Of a stretch of 42,103 nt of DNA, positions 15,643-23,274 are shown in pieces. The stretch covers positions 1 through 42,103 of the forward strand of contig JAAETI010000330.1 in the NCBI GenBank assembly GCA_024228555.1. The letters are read 5' to 3'. Source of the stretch: a bacterium (GTDB taxonomy: Bacteria; Actinomycetota; Acidimicrobiia; Spongiisociales; UBA5794). The notes below the pieces were generated by a model. It ran no database searches. It saw nothing but the letters and a program-made list of their open reading frames with translations, and was not told where the DNA came from. Each line of letters starts with the position of its first letter. Position 1 is the stretch's first letter. Both the position numbers and the translations under genes were made by a program.

Positions 15643-16971
15643 TCAAGGCGCCTTCATCGCTATGTCGAATAGGGCGACTCGGTCGACCTTGCCTCCTGCC
15701 AACAACGGAATGGCATCGACGAATGCCCAGTGCTTGGGGATTTCGTGTCGGGCCAGACGTTCCTGCGCCCACCGTTCGATGCGTGGCTGCGAGTCGATGT
15801 CTCCCACGACGACCGCGACCAGCACTTGGCCCCACTCCGGGTCAGGTACACCAACGACCTCGACCCTATCGAAAGACTGATAGGCGCTGAGGACGTCGGC
15901 AACTCTCGCTGGGAACACATTCTCCCCGCCGGTGACGACCATGTCGTCGGCTCTCCCCAATACGACGAGCCTTCCCTTGTCGTCGAGGTAGCCGATGTCC
16001 CCGGTTCGATAACTGCCGTCTCGATCAGGTTCACCAAGGTAGCCGGGCGAGACTGCGGGACCCGAGATGACGATTTCGCCTACACCCGCTTCGCCGGTGC
16101 TCACCTCCATCGCGGCCAGAGGCCGCCCCGCGGTGCCCAGCGACTCGAATGCCTCGCCGGGAGCAACGGTGGCGATCTGAGAACCGGCCTCGGTCATGCC
16201 GTACGTCTGCAGAATCGGCAGCCCCGCATCAAGACCTTGCTCGACCAGGTCGCGACTTGCCACGGCACCACCCATCAACACCGCACCCAGGCCAGCGTAA
16301 GGACCAGGATTGGCCGCCAGGATCCGGTAGAGCATTGTCGGCACCAGACTCACCATGGATACCGACCCGTCCTTCATCGCAGCGGAGGTGCGCTGCGGAT
16401 CGAACTTCTCATGGAGAACCACTGCACCGCCGGCTGCCGCCGACCTCCACAGGATCGAAAGACCACCGACATGAAACAGCGGCAACGTCATCAACCACCG
16501 ATCGGCAGCCGTGTTGCCAATTCGTTGCTCCGAGGCAGCCACCGCGGCCGCCACATTGCTATGAGTGAGCCGCACTGGGCGAGGATCGCCGCCACTGCCC
16601 GAGGTGAGGACGACCGTGTGCAGCAACGCATCAGGGGTCGAATCATGCTCAACGTCCCAAATACGACCAAGATCTGTCTCCCATTGGGCGCGCAGCGGTG
16701 AGTTCTGGTCGATGACAACGGGGGCGGCTCCAATCCGCCAGACGCCCCAGAGAAGCGAGATCAGTGAAAGGTCGGCACCGCCGACGGCAATAGGGATGAT
16801 GTCACCGGTGGTGACACTATTTGCCTGTAGCCGTGCAACCGTCTTGTCGGCAAGCGCGTTGAGCTCGCCATACGAGATTTCCGCTCCATCGTCGGTGACC
16901 AAAGCCAATGAGTGCGGGTTGGCTGCCGCCACGTGCGCCAGCCAGTCTGTGTCGGGCGGTTGAACTGTCAT
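15643..16971 (-). CDS. menE: o-Succinylbenzoate-CoA ligase, MenE-like AMP-forming synthetase
   Basis: A 442-residue adenylate-forming enzyme. The ATP loop is VVLTSGSGGDPRPVRLTHSN, followed by LPLFHVGGLSILWRS, LQTYGMTEAGSQ, SYRTGDIGYLD, RLVVLGRADDMVVTGGENVFP and the C-terminal catalytic Lys in LAGGKVDRVAL. It is short for an acyl-CoA synthetase, as MenE is, and is divergent from menB, so I assign activation of 2-succinylbenzoate to its CoA thioester. ATG at 16971 is taken because the extra N-terminal residues of the longer frame come from the divergent menB region. Promoter and menB promoter share a TACAGTA core. Confidence 0.88.
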   Translation of the reverse strand: MTVQPPDTDWLAHVAAANPHSLALVTDDGAEISYGELNALADKTVARLQANSVTTGDIIPIAVGGADLSLISLLWGVWRIGAAPVVIDQNSPLRAQWETDLGRIWDVEHDSTPDALLHTVVLTSGSGGDPRPVRLTHSNVAAAVAASEQRIGNTAADRWLMTLPLFHVGGLSILWRSAAAGGAVVLHEKFDPQRTSAAMKDGSVSMVSLVPTMLYRILAANPGPYAGLGAVLMGGAVASRDLVEQGLDAGLPILQTYGMTEAGSQIATVAPGEAFESLGTAGRPLAAMEVSTGEAGVGEIVISGPAVSPGYLGEPDRDGSYRTGDIGYLDDKGRLVVLGRADDMVVTGGENVFPARVADVLSAYQSFDRVEVVGVPDPEWGQVLVAVVVGDIDSQPRIERWAQERLARHEIPKHWAFVDAIPLLAGGKVDRVALFDIAMKAP

Positions 16972-16980
16972 GTGGGTCAC

Positions 16981-16987
16981 TACAGTA
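16981..16987. promoter_or_regulatory. Shared symmetric -10 element TACAGTA for divergent menE and menB
   Basis: Read on the plus strand TACAGT (16981-16986) is a -10 for menB, giving a short leader with GGAGG at 17005. Read on the minus strand TACTGT (16987-16982) is 10 nt before the menE ATG. TTGAAC at 16960-16965 could be the menB -35, with a short 15-bp spacer. The two polymerase sites overlap and cannot both be occupied. Confidence 0.5.
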
Positions 16988-17014
16988 TCGCTCGATTCCG
17001 ATTTGGAGGCATTT

Positions 17015-17905
17015 GTGGTTTCGGAGATATTCGATGCGACGGCCTGGGAGCCGATTGCCAACTTCAACTTCACCGATATCACCTATCACCGCGCTCGTGA
17101 CGTGGGTGCGGTCCGGATTGCTTTTGATCGACCCGAGGTCCGCAACGCTTTCCGGCCGGACACAGTCGACGAGCTCTTCACCGCACTGGATCACGCCAGG
17201 ATGACCTCCGACATCGGCTGTGTGTTGCTGACCGGAAACGGGCCGTCGCCCAAGGACGGCGGTTGGGCATTCTGTTCGGGCGGTGATCAACGCATCCGCG
17301 GCAAGGATGGATACCAGTACGAGGACGGCGATGGCATCGACCCCGCAAAGCTCGGACGCCTGCACATCCTCGAGGTTCAGAGATTGATCCGGTTTATGCC
17401 AAAGGTTGTGATCGCGGTGGTACCCGGCTGGGCCGTCGGTGGTGGCCACTCACTCCACGTCGTCTGTGACCTCACGTTGGCTTCCGAGGAACATGCGGTG
17501 TTCAAACAAACCGACGCCGACGTTGCCAGCTTTGACGGTGGGTACGGGTCGGCGCTCCTCGCCCGCCAAGTAGGACAAAAACGAGCCAGGGAGATCTTCT
17601 TTCTTGGCCGCGACTATTCGGCACAGGAAGCGTTCGACATGGGAGCAGCCAACGCAGCGGTCCCCCACGCTGATCTAGAGAAGGTGGCTCTGGAGTGGGC
17701 GGCTGAGATCACCGCCAAGAGCCCAACTGCGCAACGCATGCTCAAATATGCGTTCAACCTGCCGGATGAAGGTCTCGTGGGCCAACAGCTATTCGCAGGA
17801 GAGGCAACCCGATTGGCTTATGGGACCGAGGAAGCGCAGGAAGGCCGCGATGCCTTCCTCGAGAAACGGAAGCAGGACTACCGCCAATTCCCATGGCACT
17901 TCTAG
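17015..17905 (+). CDS. menB: 1,4-Dihydroxy-2-naphthoyl-CoA synthase (MenB)
   Basis: A 296-residue crotonase-fold enzyme that closes the second ring of the naphthoquinone in menaquinone synthesis. Signatures are PEVRNAFRPDTVDEL, the oxyanion region GGWAFCSGGDQRIRG, the Tyr-rich loop DGYQYEDG, VVPGWAVGGGHSLHVVCDL, FKQTDADVASFDGGYGS and the typical C-terminus FPWHF. The last two are diagnostic of MenB among crotonases. GTG at 17015 is chosen because GGAGG sits 5 nt upstream; the longer frame would overlap menE's start. menA follows after 31 nt. Confidence 0.95.
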   Translation: MVSEIFDATAWEPIANFNFTDITYHRARDVGAVRIAFDRPEVRNAFRPDTVDELFTALDHARMTSDIGCVLLTGNGPSPKDGGWAFCSGGDQRIRGKDGYQYEDGDGIDPAKLGRLHILEVQRLIRFMPKVVIAVVPGWAVGGGHSLHVVCDLTLASEEHAVFKQTDADVASFDGGYGSALLARQVGQKRAREIFFLGRDYSAQEAFDMGAANAAVPHADLEKVALEWAAEITAKSPTAQRMLKYAFNLPDEGLVGQQLFAGEATRLAYGTEEAQEGRDAFLEKRKQDYRQFPWHF

Positions 17906-17936
17906 AGGACGTTTCGCCGGCTCGGGACACCGCAAA

Positions 17937-18815
17937 GTGAGACCGTCACTCGGCTCCTGGATACTGGCGGCACGGCCACCGACGCTGTGGGCTGCGGTCG
18001 CTCCGGTGCTGGTTGGGACCGCGATGGCAGTACGGGCCGATGCATATCGCACCGATGCAGCGATCGTCACCATGGTTGCGGCTCTGCTGATCCAGATCGG
18101 CGTCAACTTCGCCAACGATGTTGCCGACGGAACCCGTGGTACCGACGAGAATCGTATCGGTCCGACGCGGGCCGTCGCCGCCGGACTGATCACACCACGT
18201 CAGATGTGGTTCGGGATCGCATGGGCCTTCGGACTTGCTGCGATTGCGGGTCTCTATCTGATCAAGCTCGGCGGCCCTTGGATCTTGGTCATCGGGATCG
18301 CCTCAATTGTCGCCGCCCTCGGGTATACAAACGGACCGATTCCCTACGGGTACTACGGGCTCGGCGAAGTCTTTGTATTCATCTTCTTCGGACTGGTGGC
18401 TACTGCAGGCACCAGGTATGTCTTCGATCGGTCGATCGAGGCAGGAACCTGGGTCGGTGGCGTGTCGATGGGGCTCCTCGCTAGTGCGATACTCATCGCT
18501 AACAACGTCCGCGACATTGAGACAGATCGGACAGCGGACAAACGCACCTTGGCCGTCATCATGGGTCGGGAAGCCGCGGTCATGCTCTATGCAATCTGCA
18601 TCGTCGGTTCCTTGCTGATCCCGCCACTCGGCATTGCGGTCGATTGGCTGCCCGCCGGCGCTCTGCTGATTCTTGCGGCGCTTCCCCTCGGTTTCCCCAT
18701 GATCAGAACACTGCAGCGAGAGCGCAGTGGCCCAGCCCTCGTCGGCGTCTTAAAAGGAACAGCTCGTCTCCAAATAGTCGCCGCAGCGCTACTTTCAATC
18801 GGAATCCTCATCTGA
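17937..18815 (+). CDS. menA: 1,4-Dihydroxy-2-naphthoate polyprenyltransferase (MenA)
   Basis: A 292-residue integral membrane UbiA-superfamily enzyme that attaches the polyprenyl tail to dihydroxynaphthoate. The first Asp-rich motif is NFANDVADGTRGTDENRIG, the second NNVRDIETDRTADKRTLAV; both hold Mg-diphosphate. The opening SWILAARPPTLWAAVAPVLVGTA is characteristic of MenA. About eight to nine helices are evident. The first usable start after the menB stop is GTG at 17937, with only a weak ribosome-binding site, so translation probably depends on menB. It sits downstream of menB in one transcript. Confidence 0.95.
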   Translation: MRPSLGSWILAARPPTLWAAVAPVLVGTAMAVRADAYRTDAAIVTMVAALLIQIGVNFANDVADGTRGTDENRIGPTRAVAAGLITPRQMWFGIAWAFGLAAIAGLYLIKLGGPWILVIGIASIVAALGYTNGPIPYGYYGLGEVFVFIFFGLVATAGTRYVFDRSIEAGTWVGGVSMGLLASAILIANNVRDIETDRTADKRTLAVIMGREAAVMLYAICIVGSLLIPPLGIAVDWLPAGALLILAALPLGFPMIRTLQRERSGPALVGVLKGTARLQIVAAALLSIGILI

Positions 18816-18862
18816 CGGAAACCGCTCTATCCTCCCCGCATTAGACCCATCCTGGAGTACCA

Positions 18863-19219
18863 ATGAAGCTTCTTCCTCTCGTATACGTGACCGACATGGA
18901 CCGCTCGGTCGACTTCTATTCGAAGTTGCTGCCCGCGTCGTCAATCGTGACCTCGTCACCGTATTGGACCGAGCTGCAGGTCGGGGGCGCCTCCCTCGCA
19001 CTCCACATCTCTGAGACCGTTGATCATGACGCAGACGGCATGGGTCTGGGTCTGGATGCGGCAACATCACTCGAAGACGTCGTGGCTCAGCTCGGCGAAG
19101 CGGGCATCAAGCCGAGTGGTGAGATCTGTGCGCAACCGTTTGGACGCTCGATCTCGGTCCAAGATCCTGACGGTCTCGTCATTCAGATCAACGAGCACTC
19201 GGTTCCCGCCACCAACTAG
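18863..19219 (+). CDS. VOC (glyoxalase/bleomycin-resistance fold) protein
   Basis: A 118-residue single-module pair of beta-alpha-beta-beta-beta units. It opens PLVYVTDMDRSVDFYSKLLPAS and closes FGRSISVQDPDGLVIQINEHS, both common in VOC proteins. The candidate metal ligand Glu is in the last strand, while the first-strand His is absent, so metal binding is uncertain. GGAG stands ahead of the ATG. It is probably transcribed with menA. It may act on or bind a small hydrophobic molecule; a connection to quinones is only positional. Confidence 0.82.
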   Translation: MKLLPLVYVTDMDRSVDFYSKLLPASSIVTSSPYWTELQVGGASLALHISETVDHDADGMGLGLDAATSLEDVVAQLGEAGIKPSGEICAQPFGRSISVQDPDGLVIQINEHSVPATN

Positions 19220-19234
19220 CGGGCCATACCCGCT
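19218..19234. terminator. Small hairpin after the VOC gene
   Basis: AGCGGG (19218-19223) pairs with CCCGCT (19229-19234). It overlaps the VOC stop and lies just before the -10 of the ABC gene. It is a short six-pair stem without a T-tract, so function is uncertain. Confidence 0.35.
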
Positions 19235-19236
19235 GC

Positions 19237-19242
19237 TAGATT
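19237..19242 (+). promoter_or_regulatory. -10 box TAGATT for the ABC exporter operon
   Basis: TAGATT ends 8 nt before the ATG at 19251. There is no ribosome-binding site in between, so the transcript may be leaderless. Confidence 0.45.
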
Positions 19243-19250
19243 TGCCAACT

Positions 19251-20174
19251 ATGACCGAGCCGCTGGTTTGCGCCTCAAACCTCACAAAACACTTCGGTGA
19301 CTTCGTTGCCGTCGACTCCGTCGACTTCTCCGTCAAGCCGGGTGAAGTCTTCGGTTTCCTCGGCCCCAACGGTGCAGGCAAGAGTTCCACTATGAAGATG
19401 ATCGGGGCCGTGTCTCCGGTCACCGATGGAGCTCTTACAGTCTTCGGGCTGGATCCTGACCAGGACGGCCCTGCCATCAGAGGACGGCTCGGCGTAGTCC
19501 CCCAGGACAACCTTCTCGATACCGAACTGACGGTTTTCGAGAACCTCTTCATCTACGGACGCTATTTCGACCTACCCAAGCCGGTTATCCGTGATCGGAT
19601 CGATGAGCTTCTCGACTTTGCTCAGCTCGGAGAGCGCCGCAACGATCTAGTGGAGCCCTTGTCAGGCGGAATGAAACGTCGGCTCACCATCGCCCGCGCC
19701 TTGATCAACCAGCCCGACCTGATGCTTCTCGATGAGCCGACTACCGGACTCGATCCGCAAGCACGGCACGCTCTCTGGGATCGGTTGTACCGACTCAAAC
19801 AGCAGGGAGTCACCTTGATCATCACAACCCACTACATGGACGAGGCAGAGCAGCTGTGTGACCGACTGGTGGTTATGGACAAGGGCAAGATCGTCGCCGA
19901 AGGCTCGCCGCAAGAACTCATCGAGCGCTATGCAACACGTGAGGTGGTCGAGTTGCGCTTCCCCATCGGCGAGACCCCTGGTGAGGACAAACTCGACGGG
20001 TTGGCGAAACGTATCGAAGCACTACCCGATCGCACTCTGCTCTACACGGACAACGCTGAGCAGTCCCTCCTCGATCTCAACGAGCGTCCCTTGCCCATCG
20101 AGAGCACGATCGTGCGCCGCGCCACCTTGGAGGATGTGTTCCTCCGTCTCACCGGCCGAACGTTGGTTGACTAG
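19251..20174 (+). CDS. ABC-2 type exporter ATP-binding protein (DrrA/NodI-like)
   Basis: A 307-residue ATPase. Walker A is GPNGAGKSS, the Q-loop is VVPQDNLLDTELTVFENL, the signature is LSGGMKRRLTIARAL, Walker B is LMLLDEPTTGLDPQ and the switch His is in TTHYMDEAEQLCD. The C-terminal extension (ERPLPIESTIVRRATLEDVFLRLTGR) is typical of the DrrA/NodI export group. It should energise export of a lipid, drug or polysaccharide together with the two permeases that follow, with a one-base overlap to the first (TAG/GTG). Confidence 0.93.
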   Translation: MTEPLVCASNLTKHFGDFVAVDSVDFSVKPGEVFGFLGPNGAGKSSTMKMIGAVSPVTDGALTVFGLDPDQDGPAIRGRLGVVPQDNLLDTELTVFENLFIYGRYFDLPKPVIRDRIDELLDFAQLGERRNDLVEPLSGGMKRRLTIARALINQPDLMLLDEPTTGLDPQARHALWDRLYRLKQQGVTLIITTHYMDEAEQLCDRLVVMDKGKIVAEGSPQELIERYATREVVELRFPIGETPGEDKLDGLAKRIEALPDRTLLYTDNAEQSLLDLNERPLPIESTIVRRATLEDVFLRLTGRTLVD

Positions 20175-20950
20175 TGGTCACACCAGGGTCGATGCTGGTT
20201 GTCGAGCGGCACGCTCGTGTCTATCGAAGGACGTGGCGTGGCTCGGTCATCAGCACATTCGCAAATCCAATCCTGTATCTGCTGGCGATGGGCCTGGGGC
20301 TGGGGAGCCTTGTCGACCAAGGCGGCGGATCCGTCCAGCTTGACCACGACTACCTCACATGGCTTGCCCCAGGGCTGCTTGCTGCCGCCACCATGATGAC
20401 GGCAACCGGCGAGTCTCTGTATCCGGTGATGGCCGGCATGAAATGGAACAAGTACTACAGCGATGCGCTGTCGACCCCCGTCTCAACCCACGACTTGGTC
20501 GTCGGCCACTTCGGATGGCTCACACTGCGGGTTCTGTTCACCGCGGTCGTCTTTAGCGGAGTGATGGTGACCTTCGGTTCGATCGGTTTCTCTCGTGTGC
20601 TGCTAGTCATCCCTCCTTCCGTGCTGGCAGGGCTTGCTTTTGCGGGGCCGGTCACGGCCTACGCCGCCCGGCTCGAGAAGGAGACTGGACTCTCTGCAGT
20701 CTTCCGTTTCGTCATCACACCGCTGTTCTTGTTCTCGGGGATCTTCTTTCCGATCGAGCAACTCCCCGACTGGATGGAGCCGATCGCATATGCCACACCG
20801 CTGTGGCATGGCGTCGAGCTGACCCGAGCCAGCGCCCTCGGCATCGAAACGGCCCTGCATCCGGCCGTCCACATCGCAGTCATGGTTGCGTTCCTCGCAG
20901 TCGGTGCCGCCATCGCCAACCGACTCTTTCACAAGAGGCTCGTCGTATGA
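20174..20950 (+). CDS. ABC-2 type transporter permease (first)
   Basis: A 258-residue membrane protein with six helices, starting at GTG overlapping the ATPase stop. YRRTWRGSVISTFANPILYLLAMGLGLGS is the ABC2_membrane opening, and the later SGIFFPIEQLPDWMEPIAYATPLWHGVELTR is the conserved exit of this family. It is homologous to the next gene (same YRR opening and PLYHGVE/PLWHGVE end), which suggests an ancient duplication and a heterodimeric channel. Confidence 0.92.
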   Translation: MVTPGSMLVVERHARVYRRTWRGSVISTFANPILYLLAMGLGLGSLVDQGGGSVQLDHDYLTWLAPGLLAAATMMTATGESLYPVMAGMKWNKYYSDALSTPVSTHDLVVGHFGWLTLRVLFTAVVFSGVMVTFGSIGFSRVLLVIPPSVLAGLAFAGPVTAYAARLEKETGLSAVFRFVITPLFLFSGIFFPIEQLPDWMEPIAYATPLWHGVELTRASALGIETALHPAVHIAVMVAFLAVGAAIANRLFHKRLVV

Positions 20951-21753
20951 CCACGACGCTCAGCCGCCGTATCCTGCCGCCGTCGGTTGACCGGATCCGC
21001 TCCCGCTACGTGCTGGAGCGGAATGTGCTCGTCTATCGCAGACTGTGGTTGATCGTCCTCTCAGGCTTCTTCGAACCGGTCTTCTACCTGTTCTCCATCG
21101 GCATCGGGATCAGCGAGTTGGTTGGGGACGTAGTCGGGCCCAATGGCCAACTCGTCGAGTACACGGCGTTTGTCGCACCTGCTCTCCTGGCCGCCTCTGC
21201 CATGAACGGTGCGGTCTTCGAATCGACGATGAACATCTTCTACAAGCTGAAGTGGGCCAAGACCTACGACGGCATGTTGGCGGCCCCGTTGAGCGTCTGG
21301 GACATCGCTATCGGCGAGATCTCATGGTCTCAGATCCGCGGCGGTCTCTATGCGGGAGCATTCTTGATCGTCATGCTCCGCATGGATCTGCTGCAATCGT
21401 GGTGGTCGATATTGGCTCTGCCCGCCGCCTTGCTGATCGGTGTTGCGTTTGGTGCCGCCGGATTCGCAACGACGACCTATCTCAAGAGCTGGCAGGACTT
21501 CGATCTGATCACTCTCGTGACGATGCTGCTGTTTCTGTTCTCCGCGACATTCTTCCCGCTCGATGTATACCCACCGGTGTTGCAAGCCATCGCACAGATC
21601 TCGCCGCTGTACCACGGTGTCGAGATCATCAGGGCGCTGACGCTTGGTGCGGTGGACAGCGGGATTTGGGTCCACATCGGCTTTCTTGTGGTCATGACGA
21701 TCGTCGGTTTGACCATCACGGCCCGTAGGCTCGAGCAACTTCTCAAGGCCTAG
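20947..21753 (+). CDS. ABC-2 type transporter permease (second)
   Basis: A 268-residue membrane protein with six helices, coupled to the previous gene by an ATGA overlap. It starts with a longer cytoplasmic lead (TTTLSRRILPPSVDRIRS), then ERNVLVYRRLWLIVLSGFFEPVFYLFSIGIGI. The family end reads SATFFPLDVYPPVLQAIAQISPLYHGVEIIR. It forms the exporter with the two genes before it. A strong hairpin follows at 21766. Confidence 0.92.
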   Translation: MTTTLSRRILPPSVDRIRSRYVLERNVLVYRRLWLIVLSGFFEPVFYLFSIGIGISELVGDVVGPNGQLVEYTAFVAPALLAASAMNGAVFESTMNIFYKLKWAKTYDGMLAAPLSVWDIAIGEISWSQIRGGLYAGAFLIVMLRMDLLQSWWSILALPAALLIGVAFGAAGFATTTYLKSWQDFDLITLVTMLLFLFSATFFPLDVYPPVLQAIAQISPLYHGVEIIRALTLGAVDSGIWVHIGFLVVMTIVGLTITARRLEQLLKA

Positions 21754-21765
21754 ATGCATCAAGCG

Positions 21766-21808
21766 CACACGTGTGCCCTGATGGGAAAGCGACCAGGGGA
21801 CACGTGTG
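21766..21808. terminator. 15-bp imperfect stem-loop with two CACGTG cores
   Basis: The arm at 21766-21780 pairs with 21794-21808 with one mismatch and a 13-nt loop. The left side also contains the perfect 12-bp palindrome GCACACGTGTGC (21765-21776) and the right side ACACGTGT (21800-21807). It lies between convergent operons, so a bidirectional terminator is the simplest reading; E-box-like protein sites are an alternative. The remaining 21809-21928 shows nothing else. Confidence 0.6.
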
Positions 21809-21928
21809 AATCGTTGGACCAATGGCGGCCCAATGAACCTTCATCGTGATTGCCCGACAATCGTGCGCCGAGGGGGCCAACGTCCCTTTGCGTCCCAGCC
21901 TGGGCACTTTGTGACCGTCGACCGACGG

Positions 21929-22846
21929 CTAGGAGCGACTCGCCCCAAGCATCGAATTGATGAGACCGGCACCGGTCGCCGAATCGTCGACGGTTACCAC
22001 CAGGTCGGGCTTGCCGGTGCGGACCAACCGCAGGCCGTCGCCGCCGCGGGCTACCACCGCACGAACGTCGGGTCTGACACGATAGCCCCATCCCCCGTAG
22101 GCCATTGGGCTGACCGTCTCCACCTCTGCGTTGGCTATCTCACTCAGTGGAACGATCCACGATGGAAAGCCCAGCCAACCCATACTGACCACAACCCCCC
22201 GCTGGCTGACCGTCGTGCGAACATCGGCAAACGTCACGAGCACCAACCCGATCAGAATGAACACGACCGTGCTCAATCCCCATGTCGCCAAGCCGATGAT
22301 CAGCGATACCGCCCCAAGCACGTACGGCAGCTTGCCTGTGCCGTGACTCGACCACACGGCATGAGTCGGGTTGGCAACATCAAGAACCGGCCGGTCGGCG
22401 TTGGGCCGACTCGTGGGGCGACCCCCAGCCAGCCACCACCCAGCCATACCGGCGCCACCGGCGACAGCCAAGAGCAGCAGTATTCCGACAACGCTAAGTC
22501 CCCCGGCGGCATGCCAATCTGTCTGACCTCGGTTGGCCAGAACCGACAGCCAGCCCACACCAGCCAACAGGGCCCCGATCGCACAGAGACCGGCGATGAA
22601 GGACGCCGCCTCATCCGGGATTCGATTGACAACGCGAACGACAGAAATGTGGACGGCGGCCATGATCCCGACCAGCAGCGCCAACAAGACGGCAGGCGGC
22701 ATTGCGCCGTCGGCGGCCCCGTTCAGACCCCAGTGTGAAGCCATCGGGTTTGGCAGCTCACTCCAGTTCAAGGCAAACGGCAGGCCAAGCGCACCGTAGA
22801 TCGCCAAGGGTATGAGACCGAGGGTCAGCCATCGAGGCAGATTCAT
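21929..22846 (-). CDS. DUF1648-domain membrane protein
   Basis: A 305-residue membrane protein. The DUF1648 motif is at residues about 25-50 (LPNPMASHWGLNGAADG; the family pattern is LP-x-H-x2-G-x2-D). Several helices follow, then a soluble C-terminal part (about 205-305) rich in beta strands (RTTVSQRGVVVSMGWLG, PLSEIANAEVETVSP) that looks like a PH-like domain. Its ATG overlaps the stop of the gntR gene (ATGA). GntR-DUF1648 pairs are common; related SdpI proteins give immunity to toxins, but that role is not demonstrated here. Confidence 0.8.
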   Translation of the reverse strand: MNLPRWLTLGLIPLAIYGALGLPFALNWSELPNPMASHWGLNGAADGAMPPAVLLALLVGIMAAVHISVVRVVNRIPDEAASFIAGLCAIGALLAGVGWLSVLANRGQTDWHAAGGLSVVGILLLLAVAGGAGMAGWWLAGGRPTSRPNADRPVLDVANPTHAVWSSHGTGKLPYVLGAVSLIIGLATWGLSTVVFILIGLVLVTFADVRTTVSQRGVVVSMGWLGFPSWIVPLSEIANAEVETVSPMAYGGWGYRVRPDVRAVVARGGDGLRLVRTGKPDLVVTVDDSATGAGLINSMLGASRS

Positions 22847-23193
22847 GAGTATTCCTTCCTCAGCATTCTTACGACCTCATCCGCGGTCAAACCTTGTCTG
22901 CTTGCCTCCGCGGCGAGGTCTGCGATCCTCTGATGTATCCCCGCCGATGCGACTGACCCCTGGCGCACGATGGCCCCACGGCCCCGCCGGAGTTCGATCA
23001 GCCCTTCCTCACGGAGATCGTTGTAAGCACGAAGGACTGTGTGCATGTTGACGTCGAGCGACTGTGCCAGGTCACGGGCAGCGGGAAGCCGATCCCCGAC
23101 CGCAACCTCACCGGCACCGACTGCGCGTCGTACTGCGGCCGCTATTTGCGCATAAAGCGGGAGACCGCTCTCGGGGTTGAGTTCAAGCAACAT
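22843..23193 (-). CDS. GntR-family transcriptional regulator (YtrA-like)
   Basis: A 116-residue regulator. The winged helix-turn-helix occupies residues about 8-75 (GLPLYAQIAAAVRRAVGAGEV, LPAARDLAQSLDVNMHTVLRAYNDLREEG, IELRRGRGAIV). A short helical C-terminal segment (about 40 residues) replaces the ligand domain of larger GntR proteins, as in the YtrA subfamily. ATG at 23193 is taken because a consensus promoter ends just before it, and the upstream ATG would start inside that promoter. A palindrome covering the start codon is a likely site for autoregulation. It probably controls itself and the membrane protein, and perhaps the exporter nearby. Confidence 0.88.
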   Translation of the reverse strand: MLLELNPESGLPLYAQIAAAVRRAVGAGEVAVGDRLPAARDLAQSLDVNMHTVLRAYNDLREEGLIELRRGRGAIVRQGSVASAGIHQRIADLAAEASRQGLTADEVVRMLRKEYS

Positions 23194-23204
23194 TGTTATA
23201 ACAA
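23193..23204 (-). promoter_or_regulatory. Palindrome TTGTTATAACAA, likely GntR operator
   Basis: A perfect 12-bp inverted repeat that spans the predicted transcription start and the first base of the gntR ATG. Further AACAA/TTGTT half-sites lie at 23211-23215. Its place just downstream of the -10 box fits self-repression. Confidence 0.65.
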
Positions 23205-23232
23205 CCCTAGAACAACTAGATAAATGTGTCAA
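23204..23232 (-). promoter_or_regulatory. gntR promoter TTGACA-N17-TAGGGT
   Basis: On the minus strand TTGACA is at 23232-23227 and TAGGGT at 23209-23204, separated by 17 bp. Transcription would start near 23197, four bases before the ATG. This is the best sigma-70-type promoter in the window. Confidence 0.75.
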
Positions 23233-23259
23233 TAACGATCCTCGGGGTCATGGCACCGG

Positions 23260-23265
23260 TAATCT
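23260..23265 (+). promoter_or_regulatory. -10 box TAATCT for menD (leaderless)
   Basis: TAATCT ends 9 nt before the ATG at 23275. No ribosome-binding site lies between. Confidence 0.4.
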
Positions 23266-23274
23266 TCGCCACCG

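Noticed and set aside
15730-16701. Long plus-strand frame inside menE
   Set aside because: Arg/His-rich shadow in a high-GC gene; menE has all adenylation motifs.
21806-22738. 310-residue plus-strand frame opposite the DUF1648 gene
   Set aside because: Low-complexity His/Arg/Pro/Gln content typical of antisense high-GC frames; the minus frame has helices and a DUF1648 motif.
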